Shown piece by piece: positions 36,340 to 45,023 of a DNA stretch of 64,000 nt (positions are counted from its first letter, which is position 1; the number at the start of each line of letters is the position of its first letter). Made by a program: the position numbers and the translations under genes. Source of the DNA: Pseudanabaena sp. FACHB-1998. GTDB lineage: Bacteria > Cyanobacteriota > Cyanobacteriia > Pseudanabaenales > Pseudanabaenaceae. The stretch covers positions 1 to 64,000 of the forward strand of contig NZ_JACJQA010000003.1 in assembly GCF_014696355.1 (NCBI RefSeq), given 5' to 3'. Below the pieces are notes generated by a model that was not told the DNA's origin, ran no database searches, and saw only the letters and a list, made by a program, of their open reading frames with translations.

Positions 36340-36801
36340 GGAAATAAGTCCACTTTATAGGCACTATTTAGATTTATGATGACGGCTTATATTGTCAAAT
36401 GTACCGACACTCGTTATCGTAGATATAAAGATAGAATTGAATATATTCTTATTATTCAGTTTCTCTGATTATTCAGATTTAGAATGGATATTTCCGTAGT
36501 AATAAATACTTATCTACTAAAATTTATAATATTTTTTATGAATTTATAGATAGTCAATTGCACAGAAAGCCACAAAATATCTGTTAATTAGCTGCGAGAA
36601 GTTAGCTGCATTAAGTCAGCTACAAAAGTGCGCCCAACCTCATCTCATTTTTATTTTGTTTTAAAAATTTGAAATTTGATGTTTTAAGCGAACCGATCGT
36701 AGCTAAGATCAATAGTTGCGCTCGTGCATCTACATATGATTTATAGATAAACCGCGAGAACTTCAGTTTTTTAGAGAGTCGTAAGGACACTGGCTTAAAT
36801 T
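36340..36801. promoter_or_regulatory. Gap between ccmO and first ccmK, probable second promoter
   Basis: 462 nt without a gene. It is too long for simple operon spacing, so the ccmK-N genes probably have their own promoter here. No hairpin of the window-wide family and no clear operator were seen. GTAAGGAC lies about 14 nt before the ccmK ATG. Confidence 0.35.
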
Positions 36802-37110
36802 ATGCCGATCGCTATTGGAATGATCGAGACCAGAGGCTTCCCCGCAATTGTTGAAGCGGCTGATGCTATGGTCAAAGCTGCTCGCGTAACCCTTGTAGGT
36901 TACGAAAAAATCGGTAGTGGGCGGGTCACTGTCATCATCAGAGGTGATATCTCTGAGGTGAAAGCATCCATCGCTGCTGGAGTTGAAGGTGCAAATCGAG
37001 TTAATGGAGGCGAAGTTGTTTCGACTCATACCATTGCTCGACCACACGAAAACCTAGAGTATGTACTACCGATTCGCTATACGCGAGAAGTAGAACAGTT
37101 TGCTTTTTAA
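36802..37110 (+). CDS. ccmK: Carboxysome shell hexamer CcmK (CcmK2-like)
   Basis: 102 residues, one BMC domain. The pore loop KIGSGR is intact ('[22 protein letters not shown]'), consistent with a bicarbonate/metabolite-permeable hexamer facet. The short C-terminus ('REVEQFAF') resembles the CcmK2 type. The next gene encodes a close paralogue, and the pair forms the main shell facets. Confidence 0.95.
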   Translation: MPIAIGMIETRGFPAIVEAADAMVKAARVTLVGYEKIGSGRVTVIIRGDISEVKASIAAGVEGANRVNGGEVVSTHTIARPHENLEYVLPIRYTREVEQFAF

Positions 37111-37293
37111 ATTAGCTTTTTTGATTCCTCTTTTGGTCAAGTCTAGACATCGTTAAAGTTTTGTTTATTCTTTGTTTATTCAAAGCTTTAACTCTGCTCT
37201 ATTTAAATTTTCCCAAAACCACAGTTTCAAAAAAGTATCAAAAGACTAAATTTTCATTATTTCGTTATTTATTTTTCTAGGAGAACATGAATT

Positions 37294-37635
37294 ATGGCGA
37301 TCGCAGTTGGAATGATTGAGACTCTTGGCTTCCCTGCCGTTGTAGAAGCCGCCGACGCTATGGTGAAGGCAGCTCGCGTAACCTTAGTTGGCTACGAAAA
37401 GATCGGCAGTGGTCGCGTAACCGTTATCGTTCGTGGTGATGTATCTGAAGTGCAAGCTTCCGTAGCCGCAGGTACTGACTCTGTAAAGCGCGTAAACGGT
37501 GGACAAGTTCTTTCTACCCACATCATTGCTCGTCCTCACGAAAACCTCGAATACGTTCTACCAATTCGCTACACCGAAGAAGTCGAGCAGTTTCGTGACA
37601 ACGTAAATTCCATCCGTCCAATTAACCGTCCATAG
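37294..37635 (+). CDS. ccmK: Carboxysome shell hexamer CcmK (CcmK1-like)
   Basis: 113 residues, one BMC domain, nearly identical in core to the preceding CcmK and with the same KIGSGR pore. It has a longer C-terminal tail ('[15 protein letters not shown]') as in CcmK1 proteins. AGGAG lies 10-14 nt upstream of the ATG. The 183-nt spacer from the previous gene has no terminator-like hairpin. Confidence 0.95.
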   Translation: MAIAVGMIETLGFPAVVEAADAMVKAARVTLVGYEKIGSGRVTVIVRGDVSEVQASVAAGTDSVKRVNGGQVLSTHIIARPHENLEYVLPIRYTEEVEQFRDNVNSIRPINRP

Positions 37636-37797
37636 GCTCGGTCTTGACTAGCGCAATAGCTCTAGAGTTCGCTCACACAATTGCTATTAGCTCTATCAAT
37701 AGCTTAATTTACAGGGGCTTTATCTCGTACTCTCCTCGAATTCCTTAGCCACTCCATATTCATCAGCAGTTAATTCTGCACAGGTACTAATTACAAT

Positions 37798-38106
37798 ATG
37801 CAAATTGCTAAAGTTTGCGGTACGGTCGTCAGTAGCTACAAAGAGTCCAACCTATCTGGAACTAAGTTTCTGCTTTTGCAACTTGTTGATCTCCAAGGGC
37901 AGTTACTTCCAGACTATGAAGTGGCAACCGATACAGTGGGTGCTGGCGTAGATGAATGGGTATTATTTACCCGTGGTAGCGGCGCGAGACAGGTACGAGA
38001 TAGTGCAAGCCGACCAATTGATGCGGCTGTGATTGCCATCATTGATACGGTCAGTCTTAGCGATCGCACTCTCTACAGCAAAAAATACAATGAGAGAATG
38101 CTGTAG
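37798..38106 (+). CDS. ccmL: Carboxysome pentameric vertex protein CcmL
   Basis: 102 residues of the EutN/CcmL family: 'MQIAKVCGTVVSSYKESNLSGTKFLLLQ' and 'DTVGAGVDEWVLFTRGSGAR' are family signatures. Pentamers close the twelve vertices of the icosahedral shell. It lies in order between ccmK and ccmM. Confidence 0.96.
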   Translation: MQIAKVCGTVVSSYKESNLSGTKFLLLQLVDLQGQLLPDYEVATDTVGAGVDEWVLFTRGSGARQVRDSASRPIDAAVIAIIDTVSLSDRTLYSKKYNERML

Positions 38107-38334
38107 CTCTCTAAATTAAGTAAAAGTTAATTATTGATAGATCGGCAAATTAATAAGCACATTAATTTGCTTAATTAATGACAAATTAATGCCAACTTAT
38201 TAGATAGCGCTAGTTATTAATAATTCTCCAACGTTGTAGCTTAAGTTTTTATTTGGAGGAGCGCTTTTCGGTTACTTAATAACTTTGATTTTCATAATCA
38301 AGATATGAGTGAAACTTAAAAGCGCAGATTCACT

Positions 38335-40386
38335 ATGGTAGTTCGTAGCTTTGCTGCCCCACCTACACCTTGGTCTAGGGAACTGGCAGAACCCAAAATC
38401 GATCCATCCGCCTACGTTCATTCTTTTTCCAATTTAATTGGCGACGTTCATATCGGCGCTAATGTTTTGATTGCTCCTGGCACATCCATACGTGCTGATG
38501 AGGGCAATCCTTTTCATATTGGCAATAGCACAAACGTTCAAGATGGTGTTGTTATTCACGGGCTTGAGAAAGGTCGTGTAATTGGCGATGACGGTAAAGA
38601 ATATTCCGTCTGGATTGGCAATAGCACCTCAATCACCCACATGGCGCTAATTCATGGGCCAGCGTATATTGGGAACAATTGTTTTGTTGGGTTCCGCTCG
38701 ACCGTATTTAATGCGCGAGTTGGAGACGGATGCATTATTTCCCTTCATGCTCTTGTCCAAGATGTAGAAATTCCTGCGGGTAAATATGTTCCTTCTGGTG
38801 CAGTGATTACAACGCAGCAACAAGCCGATCTGCTACCGAATGTGCGGGAATCGGATCAAAATTTTGCAGCTCATGTTGTCGGTATCAACGAGTCCTTGAG
38901 ACAAGGTTATCGCTGTGCTGCTGATATTGCTTGCATTACGCCGATTCGCCAGCAACAAGAGAAATCACCACAACTAAACAGAAATTCTCCATCAGGTTTT
39001 AATAAACAGCTTAATACGCAAATTAATAAGCAAAATTCTAATCAAACTAATCACAATCTTACCGATATAAACGCAGAGAGGAATGGATCTATGGCTGGGG
39101 ATTTAGCGCAGCAAATACGACAACTTTTAGGTCAAGGCTACCATGTGGCGGTGGAGTACGCAGATATGCGTCGCTTCCGCAGCGGATCTTGGCAATCTCA
39201 TGCAATTCCAAATACATCTGAAGCAACAACAGTTATTAATGCTGTACAGGCGGCTCTGGTTGAAAATGAAGGCGATTATGTCCGCTTAGTTGCGGTCGAT
39301 CCCAAGGTAAAGCGCCGTGTTTCTGAAACTATTATCCAACGTCCCACTGACAAGGCGGCGGTAATCAGCAATAGCGCACCTACCTCTAGTAATAGCTATA
39401 GCGCTCCTAAAGCAACTGCTAACGGTAGTGCAAATGGTAATGCTGATGTTTCGGGTCAAGTGCGTCAGCTATTAGCTCAAGGCTATCGTATCAGCATCGA
39501 ATATGCAGATGCTCGGCGTTTCCGCTCGGCTGCTTGGATGACAGGTCCTGCGATCGAAGCCACTAGCGAAGCCAGTGTCATTTCCGCCTTGAATAGCATT
39601 CTTGCTGAGCATGAAGGCGAGTATGTTCGTTTAGTCGGAGTCGATCCTAAGGCAAAGCGTCGAGTCCTCGAAACGATCATTCAACGTGCCGACAGCAAAG
39701 CCGTCAGCATTGGTCAATCCAATGGTGCGCCAGCCTACAGCGCTCCTCCTGCTGCTAGTAATAGCAATGGCAAGGGTGCATCTAGCGATGTAGCAGGTGC
39801 TGTACGTCAATTGCTGTCTCAAGGTCATCGCATTAGTGTGGAACATGCTGATGAGCGTCATTTCCGCACTACTTCTTGGCAGACACTTCCTGCGATTACG
39901 GCTACCAATGAAGCCGCCGCGATCGCCTCTTTGGAAAATTACATTGCCGAATATAGCGATGAATATGTGCGTCTTGTAGGTGTAGATACCAAGGTGAAGC
40001 GCCGTGTAGTGGAGCTACTCGTACATCGCCCCAATGGTCAGCCTGTAGCCGCAACTCGCACTGCTGTAAAAGTCAGCAGCCCTAGCAATGGCTCTTCCTA
40101 TAGTGGCAACAGCATTGGCAAGATTAGTGCAGATATCGTATCTCGCGTGCGTCAACTTTTAGCTCAAGGCTATCGCATTGGCACTGAACATGCAGATGAG
40201 CGTCGTTTCCGTACTAGCTCTTGGTATAGCTGTTCTCCCATTGAGTCTGCTAATGAGTCCGAAGTTATTCGTGCTTTAGAAGCTTGTTTGGCGGAGCATG
40301 GTGATGAGTATGTGCGTTTGCTAGGTATTGACCCTAAGGCAAAGCGTCGCGTATTTGAAGGAATCATCCAACGTCCTGCTAAGTAA
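38335..40386 (+). CDS. ccmM: Carboxysome assembly protein CcmM with gamma-carbonic anhydrase and four SSUL domains
   Basis: 683 residues. Residues 1-200 are a left-handed beta-helix gamma-carbonic anhydrase with zinc ligands H75, H102 and H107 and the cysteine pair C194/C200. In Thermosynechococcus CcmM the equivalent pair forms the disulfide needed for activity, so this enzyme is probably active. A linker leads to four Rubisco-small-subunit-like domains (about 254-342, 370-460, 485-570, 600-683) that cross-link Rubisco. Only the last has the redox cysteine pair (C633, C651). An internal ATG at 39091 (M253) follows AGAGAGGA by 8 nt, the expected start of the short CcmM form. Confidence 0.96.
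   Translation: MVVRSFAAPPTPWSRELAEPKIDPSAYVHSFSNLIGDVHIGANVLIAPGTSIRADEGNPFHIGNSTNVQDGVVIHGLEKGRVIGDDGKEYSVWIGNSTSITHMALIHGPAYIGNNCFVGFRSTVFNARVGDGCIISLHALVQDVEIPAGKYVPSGAVITTQQQADLLPNVRESDQNFAAHVVGINESLRQGYRCAADIACITPIRQQQEKSPQLNRNSPSGFNKQLNTQINKQNSNQTNHNLTDINAERNGSMAGDLAQQIRQLLGQGYHVAVEYADMRRFRSGSWQSHAIPNTSEATTVINAVQAALVENEGDYVRLVAVDPKVKRRVSETIIQRPTDKAAVISNSAPTSSNSYSAPKATANGSANGNADVSGQVRQLLAQGYRISIEYADARRFRSAAWMTGPAIEATSEASVISALNSILAEHEGEYVRLVGVDPKAKRRVLETIIQRADSKAVSIGQSNGAPAYSAPPAASNSNGKGASSDVAGAVRQLLSQGHRISVEHADERHFRTTSWQTLPAITATNEAAAIASLENYIAEYSDEYVRLVGVDTKVKRRVVELLVHRPNGQPVAATRTAVKVSSPSNGSSYSGNSIGKISADIVSRVRQLLAQGYRIGTEHADERRFRTSSWYSCSPIESANESEVIRALEACLAEHGDEYVRLLGIDPKAKRRVFEGIIQRPAK
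39075..39093 (+). promoter_or_regulatory. Internal ribosome binding site for short CcmM
   Basis: AGAGAGGA at 39075-39082 is followed 8 nt later by in-frame ATG (39091), immediately before the first SSUL domain. The short product would have 431 residues with four SSUL domains and no carbonic anhydrase. Confidence 0.65.
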
Positions 40387-40391
40387 GTGTT

Positions 40392-40420
40392 TAGAGAACC
40401 TCGCTTTGCGAGGTTCTCTA
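40392..40420. terminator. Hairpin between ccmM and ccmN, apex GC-TTT-GC
   Basis: 13-bp perfect stem TAGAGAACCTCGC and complement. Inside an operon it may reduce ccmN transcription. Confidence 0.65.
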
Positions 40421-40487
40421 CTTTAAGTAGTTGCAAGCTAGGAGCTTGTCCAGACTACGATTTTGAGAATTAGAAAGTGTAAAAGCC

Positions 40488-41378
40488 ATGCAATCAAACT
40501 ACTTACCACCTTTAGAACCAATCGGAGATTTTCGCTCCTACGTGTGTGGGGATGTAGTGATTGATGAAACGGCGGCGATCGCTTCGGGAGTTTTAATCCA
40601 AGCGGATCAGGGGAGCCATATTAATATTGGTGCTGGCGTTTGCATTGGGATGGGGGTAGTGATTCATGCCCAAGGCGGACTCTTAGAAATAGGTGCTGGT
40701 GCAAATTTAGGGGCGGGGGTGCTAGTTTATGGCTCCAGTAAAATTGGTGAAGGGGCTTGTATTGGCGCTTCTAGCTCCATTGTTCGCGCCGTAATTGCAA
40801 AGGGGGCGATCGTGCCTCCCTGCTCTTTGATTAGTGGCTTAGATCAAAGTGCAGTTGAGAAGAAAGCGAGTCCTGCGATCGCGCAGGAATTAGAAAAAAA
40901 TGCAGAAATTCATAAAAGTTATAGTTCTCCAACTAATTATTCCTTTACCCATACCTACTCACCTGCTAAACCCTTAAATAATCAAAGTACTGGGAATTTT
41001 GGATTTAGCCCAAATGGGATGAATGAAATAAATTCTAGTAATTTGGAAAATCCCGAGAACATTGTTGAGCGATCAACTACAGAAACCTATGTGCATACTA
41101 GCGTCACGGCAACTGCGGAAAGTGTGATTGCTAATTCAGTTGAGCGTACTGTCACTGAGACCCAAATGGAGATCCCGACGGAAGCGATCTCGGAACCATC
41201 TATGGAATCTGCTGATGGGGCGACTGATATGACAGGAAATGAATCTCTGGAAGCAGTTAACGAAGAGCCGACCAGTCCTGATGTCACGGCTTTAAGTACA
41301 GCAAACTCGGCTCAAGCCAAAGCCTATGCTCAAGCCCAAATAAATCGCTACATTAAACGACTTTTCCCTCTAAACTAA
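40488..41378 (+). CDS. ccmN: Carboxysome assembly protein CcmN
   Basis: 296 residues. The N-terminal part (about 20-125) is a hexapeptide-repeat beta-helix ('GAGVCIGMGVVIHAQGGLLEIGAGANLGAGVLVYG') that binds CcmM. The last 20 residues ('AKAYAQAQINRYIKRLFPLN') form the amphipathic encapsulation peptide that docks onto CcmK. Between them lies an unusually long Ser/Thr/Glu-rich linker of about 140 residues, so the protein is nearly twice the length of the Synechococcus elongatus CcmN. Confidence 0.92.
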   Translation: MQSNYLPPLEPIGDFRSYVCGDVVIDETAAIASGVLIQADQGSHINIGAGVCIGMGVVIHAQGGLLEIGAGANLGAGVLVYGSSKIGEGACIGASSSIVRAVIAKGAIVPPCSLISGLDQSAVEKKASPAIAQELEKNAEIHKSYSSPTNYSFTHTYSPAKPLNNQSTGNFGFSPNGMNEINSSNLENPENIVERSTTETYVHTSVTATAESVIANSVERTVTETQMEIPTEAISEPSMESADGATDMTGNESLEAVNEEPTSPDVTALSTANSAQAKAYAQAQINRYIKRLFPLN

Positions 41379-41405
41379 CAATGCAAAGCGCTGTAGTATC
41401 CCCAC

Positions 41406-41544
41406 ACAAAATGACTAGGTCATTTTGTATAGCAATGTAAGTTTTGCTTAGGACATAAACCCCAAAAAGCGAATTGCGGCGCGAAGCGCCGCAATTCGCT
41501 TTTTGGGGTTTTGGTTTGTACTGGCTAACTCTTTCTTTGCTATA
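41406..41544. mobile_element. Small hairpin and MITE family A variant (117 bp)
   Basis: 41406-41428 is a 10-bp stem ACAAAATGAC-TAG-.... The element at 41428-41544 starts TATAGCAATGTAAGTTTTGC and ends (reversed) TATAGCAAAGAAAGAGTTAG. It encloses a 26-bp perfect stem (41457-41482 / 41486-41511) with core GGCGC-GAA-GCGCC. Confidence 0.75.
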
Positions 41545-41549
41545 AATTG

Positions 41550-41594
41550 GCAAAAAAGGAAAGGCGGCGCGATGCGCCGCCTTTCCTTTTTTGC
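41550..41594. terminator. Hairpin, 21-bp perfect stem, apex GC-GAT-GC
   Basis: 41550-41570 pairs perfectly with 41574-41594, in the gap after ccmN. Between 41595 and 41931 there is AT-rich sequence with no recognised feature. Confidence 0.85.
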
Positions 41595-41931
41595 GATAAA
41601 TCACCCCATTAGTGCTTTGCACAATTAAAGTCAACCGATAAAGTTAAAAGAACATTTCGTCTAAAAATCTTTACTTTTGTATATTTGACTACTTGTTTGT
41701 AATCTTAAATCAACCAAAAGTGATAGAGATCACATCAAACTGGATATTTAAATTACATTTTTATTTGAATTTTCCGAGTATTATCAACCACACCGAAGAG
41801 ATTTTTTGTATATAAACTTAAGATCTATTGGGGTAAAACAAATTTTTAGATGGATATTAACCAAGATACAGGAAACAAAAAAATCTAAGCCTGAGTCATT
41901 GGAGTCGTTGAGACAAGATTGTTGGAGGAAT

Positions 41932-42117
41932 ATGAAGATGAACAGCACATTTAGCCTTAAATCTAGTATTGCCTTGCTAGTTTTAGGAGTTGCAATGCTT
42001 GCAGCGCCTAAACAACCAGCAAAATCAACATTGGCGGTACTTAGTAGTTACCAACCAGAAATTGCGGCTTCGGCGGTTGGCGCGATCGCTAGTTCGATGC
42101 AGTACGAAGTTGTTTAA
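41932..42117 (+). CDS. Small exported or membrane peptide (61 aa)
   Basis: A strong GGAGGAA lies 1-8 nt before ATG-AAG-ATG; the second ATG (41938) has the better spacing. The peptide has a signal-like N-terminus ('SLKSSIALLVLGVAMLAAP') and a short tail ending 'AIASSMQYEVV'. An in-frame TTG at 41806 would add 42 residues with no ribosome site and is not preferred. I recognise no family. Two hairpins follow the stop. Confidence 0.55.
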   Translation: MKMNSTFSLKSSIALLVLGVAMLAAPKQPAKSTLAVLSSYQPEIAASAVGAIASSMQYEVV

Positions 42118-42121
42118 TCTG

Positions 42122-42204
42122 CTTAAAAGTTTGGGAAAGTGCCGCAAAGCGACACTTTCCCAAACTTTTAAGAATTGAAGGCGGCGCATTGCGCCGCCTT
42201 CAAT
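42122..42204. terminator. Two hairpins after the small peptide gene
   Basis: 24-bp stem with one mismatch and apex GC-AAA-GC (42122-42145 / 42149-42172), then a 14-bp perfect stem with apex GC-ATT-GC (42174-42187 / 42191-42204). Confidence 0.85.
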
Positions 42205-42307
42205 CTTTTGGATAAGCAGCACTTGCATTGTTATAGTTGACTGCAAATTACGGGTAAAAAGGTAGAATACTAAAGAAAATTTTTGGCTTTGGTGACAAGG
42301 GGCTATT

Positions 42308-44389
42308 TTGGAAAAAGGTACGCTAGTCGAAGTGAAATTGCATGGCGATCGCCGCCTTGTCGTAATTGATCGTCCTGAAGGGAAAAAACACTTTCAAGCG
42401 ATCGATGAAAATGGGAATAGCCACACCATCCACCCCCGTGAAATTAATTTCATTATTAAATCTAGTGGGGAAAATTCTAGCTTTACCCATAGTCAAATTT
42501 TGACATTTTTACAAAAAGTTGAGAACTTCCTCGATCCTTCGAGCCTTGAAGTTGCTTGGGAAATTTTGATTGAAGACAATCAATCTACCAATCCCCACGA
42601 TCTTGCCCTGCTCTTATTTTCGGAAAATTCGGCAGTTACCGCTTACGCTTCCTACTGCTTGCTTAGTAATGACAAAATTTACTTTAAGCAAAAGGGCGAT
42701 CTCTACGAACCTCGTTCCAACTCACAGGTAGCCGAGCTAAAACATCAAGCTGAAGCCGCCGCCCAACGCGCTAAGTTAATCGAAGAATTTCAGGCTAAGC
42801 TCACGGCTAAGCTATCGGGCGGTGAAGTAGCATGGACAAGTAGCGATCGCAGTCGCTTAGATTGTTTGGAACGCTATGCCCTTCATGGCGATGAAACCAC
42901 CGATAAAGCTGCTGCCCAAGAGCTATTAAACTTTGCGAAACGTTCTAAAAATGAACAAGCTGCTTTTCAAATGCTCGTTGATTTAGGGATTTGGGACGAA
43001 CATGAAAATCTTAATTTGCTCCGCAGCCAAGTCCCCATTCGTTTTGCCAATGAAGTGATGGCCGCCGCCCAAGATTGTCTAAACAATCCTATTCCCGATC
43101 AGATGGAGCAAATACGTCGGGATCTCACACATTTGCATGTGTACACAATCGATGACATTAGCACTACCGAAATTGATGATGGGCTGAGCATTGAGACTCT
43201 TGCTGATGGCAGCAAGAGAATTTGGATTCATATTGCTGATCCGACCAGATGGCTTGATCCTGAAAGCCCCTTAGATAAGGATGCGCGTAAGCGGGGTACG
43301 AGTGTGTATCTGCCTACAGGGGTGATCCCAATGTTTCCCATTGAGCTAGCGGCAGGTCCAATGAGCTTAATTCAAAGCAAGGTCTGTTATGCGCTATCCT
43401 TTGCGGTGGATCTCGATGAAGGCGGGGCAGTTACCTATTATGAAATTGTGCCTAGCTTGGTAAAGCCCAATTATCGACTCACCTATGAAGATGTTGAAGA
43501 AATGCTGCAACTAGGGGTAGAAGACGATCTCGAACGCCTTGCCATCTATGCGCGTCTACGCAAAAAATGGCGCGTTGCTCAAGGCGCGATCGAAATTCAT
43601 TTGCCAGATACCAGCATTAAAGTTGACTCTAAAAATGGCGATCGCCTTACTCTAGATCTAATGGAGGATACCTTCTCTCGCCAGCTGGTTGCCGAGATGA
43701 TGATCCTCGCAGGCGAAGTTGCCGCCAAATTTGCCCAAACCCATAGTATCCCCATCCCCTATCGCTACCAAGAGCAACCTGAGTTACCCCCCCTCGATAC
43801 CTTGATGCAATTGCCATCGGGTCCCGTGCGAGAATTTGCGATCTGTCGCTGTATGACTAAAGGTTCGTTAGGGCTGTATGCTTCCCGCCATTCAGGGTTG
43901 GGGCTAGATGCTTATGCACAGGTGACTTCACCGATTCGGCGCTATAGCGATCTGCTAGCCCATTGGCAAATTAAAGCTTTTTTGCGGGAGGAGCCATTAC
44001 CCTTCACCGCCGAAATGCTGACGGGAATATTGCAAGCGATCGATCCTGCGATCTGGGATGCAAATCAGGTCGAGCGGCAGTCGGTGCGCTATTGGAGCTT
44101 GGAATATTTGCGCCGCAATAAGGATGTGGTGTGGGAAGCGCTGATGCTTGATTGGCTGCGCGAAAATGAAAAGCTTGCCCTAGTGCTGATCGAGGACTTA
44201 GGTTTGAAGCTGCCCATGCGAATTACTCGCCAAATTCAAGTAGGTGATAATCTGCGGATCAAAACCTCTGATGTTGATCCCCGCAAGGACATTATTTATT
44301 TCCAAGAAGTTCAGCAATCGACTTCTCCCCTAGAACTAGAAATGGAAAGAAATAGCGATCGCCTCGAATCAGAATATGCAACCCTCTAG
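42308..44389 (+). CDS. RNB-domain exoribonuclease (RNase II/R family)
   Basis: 693 residues. The RNB catalytic core is clear: 'VYTIDDISTTEIDDGLSIE' (about 280) carries the metal-binding Asp cluster, followed by 'WIHIADPTRWLDPESPLDKDARKRGTSVYLP' and the late 'YAQVTSPIRRYSDLLAHWQI'. It should degrade RNA 3' to 5'. An N-terminal helical region precedes the core and a short S1-like segment ends the protein. The start codon is TTG at 42308 with AAGGGG about 7 nt upstream. DUF3067 follows after a hairpin. Confidence 0.92.
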   Translation: MEKGTLVEVKLHGDRRLVVIDRPEGKKHFQAIDENGNSHTIHPREINFIIKSSGENSSFTHSQILTFLQKVENFLDPSSLEVAWEILIEDNQSTNPHDLALLLFSENSAVTAYASYCLLSNDKIYFKQKGDLYEPRSNSQVAELKHQAEAAAQRAKLIEEFQAKLTAKLSGGEVAWTSSDRSRLDCLERYALHGDETTDKAAAQELLNFAKRSKNEQAAFQMLVDLGIWDEHENLNLLRSQVPIRFANEVMAAAQDCLNNPIPDQMEQIRRDLTHLHVYTIDDISTTEIDDGLSIETLADGSKRIWIHIADPTRWLDPESPLDKDARKRGTSVYLPTGVIPMFPIELAAGPMSLIQSKVCYALSFAVDLDEGGAVTYYEIVPSLVKPNYRLTYEDVEEMLQLGVEDDLERLAIYARLRKKWRVAQGAIEIHLPDTSIKVDSKNGDRLTLDLMEDTFSRQLVAEMMILAGEVAAKFAQTHSIPIPYRYQEQPELPPLDTLMQLPSGPVREFAICRCMTKGSLGLYASRHSGLGLDAYAQVTSPIRRYSDLLAHWQIKAFLREEPLPFTAEMLTGILQAIDPAIWDANQVERQSVRYWSLEYLRRNKDVVWEALMLDWLRENEKLALVLIEDLGLKLPMRITRQIQVGDNLRIKTSDVDPRKDIIYFQEVQQSTSPLELEMERNSDRLESEYATL

Positions 44390-44390
44390 A

Positions 44391-44427
44391 TCAGGAAGGT
44401 GCGGCGCGAAGCGCCGCACCTTCCTGA
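44391..44427. terminator. Terminator after RNB gene, apex GC-GAA-GC
   Basis: 17-bp perfect stem 44391-44407 / 44411-44427 with core GGCGC-GAA-GCGCC, followed shortly by a run of seven T. Confidence 0.85.
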
Positions 44428-44465
44428 AGATTTTTTTAAAGATTTAGAATAAAAATGTAGGAACT

Positions 44466-44780
44466 ATGACAGGCTCGGAACTGCGTCAGGCGATCGCTAA
44501 TAAATGGGATTATTCCTATGATGTCCAACTACGGAAAACTCAGGGCAAAATCTTTTTGCAAGTCATGTGGCGCTATCAAGAACAGCAGTCGTTTTCCATG
44601 AGCGAGGCAGAATTTTTAGAGCATCTCGATGCGATCGCTAGCTATCTTAGTGATTGGGGCGTAGTCGAACAGGTGCAAAAGTTTATCGAAACCACCAAAG
44701 AACGCCCCCGACTTGGTAAAGCCGTCAGTATACCTCTCCAAATTGGTGAGCGATCGCTCGAATGGTTGATTGAGAAATAA
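44466..44780 (+). CDS. DUF3067 protein
   Basis: 104 residues matching the cyanobacterial/plastid DUF3067 family: 'MTGSELRQAIANKWDYSYDVQLRK' and 'MWRYQEQQSFSMSEAEFLEHL'. It is soluble with no cofactor motif, and its function is unknown. The ATG lies 39 nt past the preceding terminator. A gap of 243 nt follows, containing three imperfect copies of ATAAACTTTT (about 44926-44960). Confidence 0.85.
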   Translation: MTGSELRQAIANKWDYSYDVQLRKTQGKIFLQVMWRYQEQQSFSMSEAEFLEHLDAIASYLSDWGVVEQVQKFIETTKERPRLGKAVSIPLQIGERSLEWLIEK

Positions 44781-45023
44781 TTACAAATTTAAGATCATCA
44801 TTGAGTAGACATATCATACATGTCACACATGTAGATAAAACTTCGATAAAAGTATGACCTGTTGCTGACTTTCTAAGCTAAAGATTGTACGCTTATGATG
44901 AAATATTGTTTGTTGCCTTATTTCATAAACTTTTTCAATAAACTTTTCTAATAAACTTTTAGTTTAATCAAGAATCCACTACGCCGCTAGCCATACTTAA
45001 GTCAAAATCGTCAGGGCAAAAAT

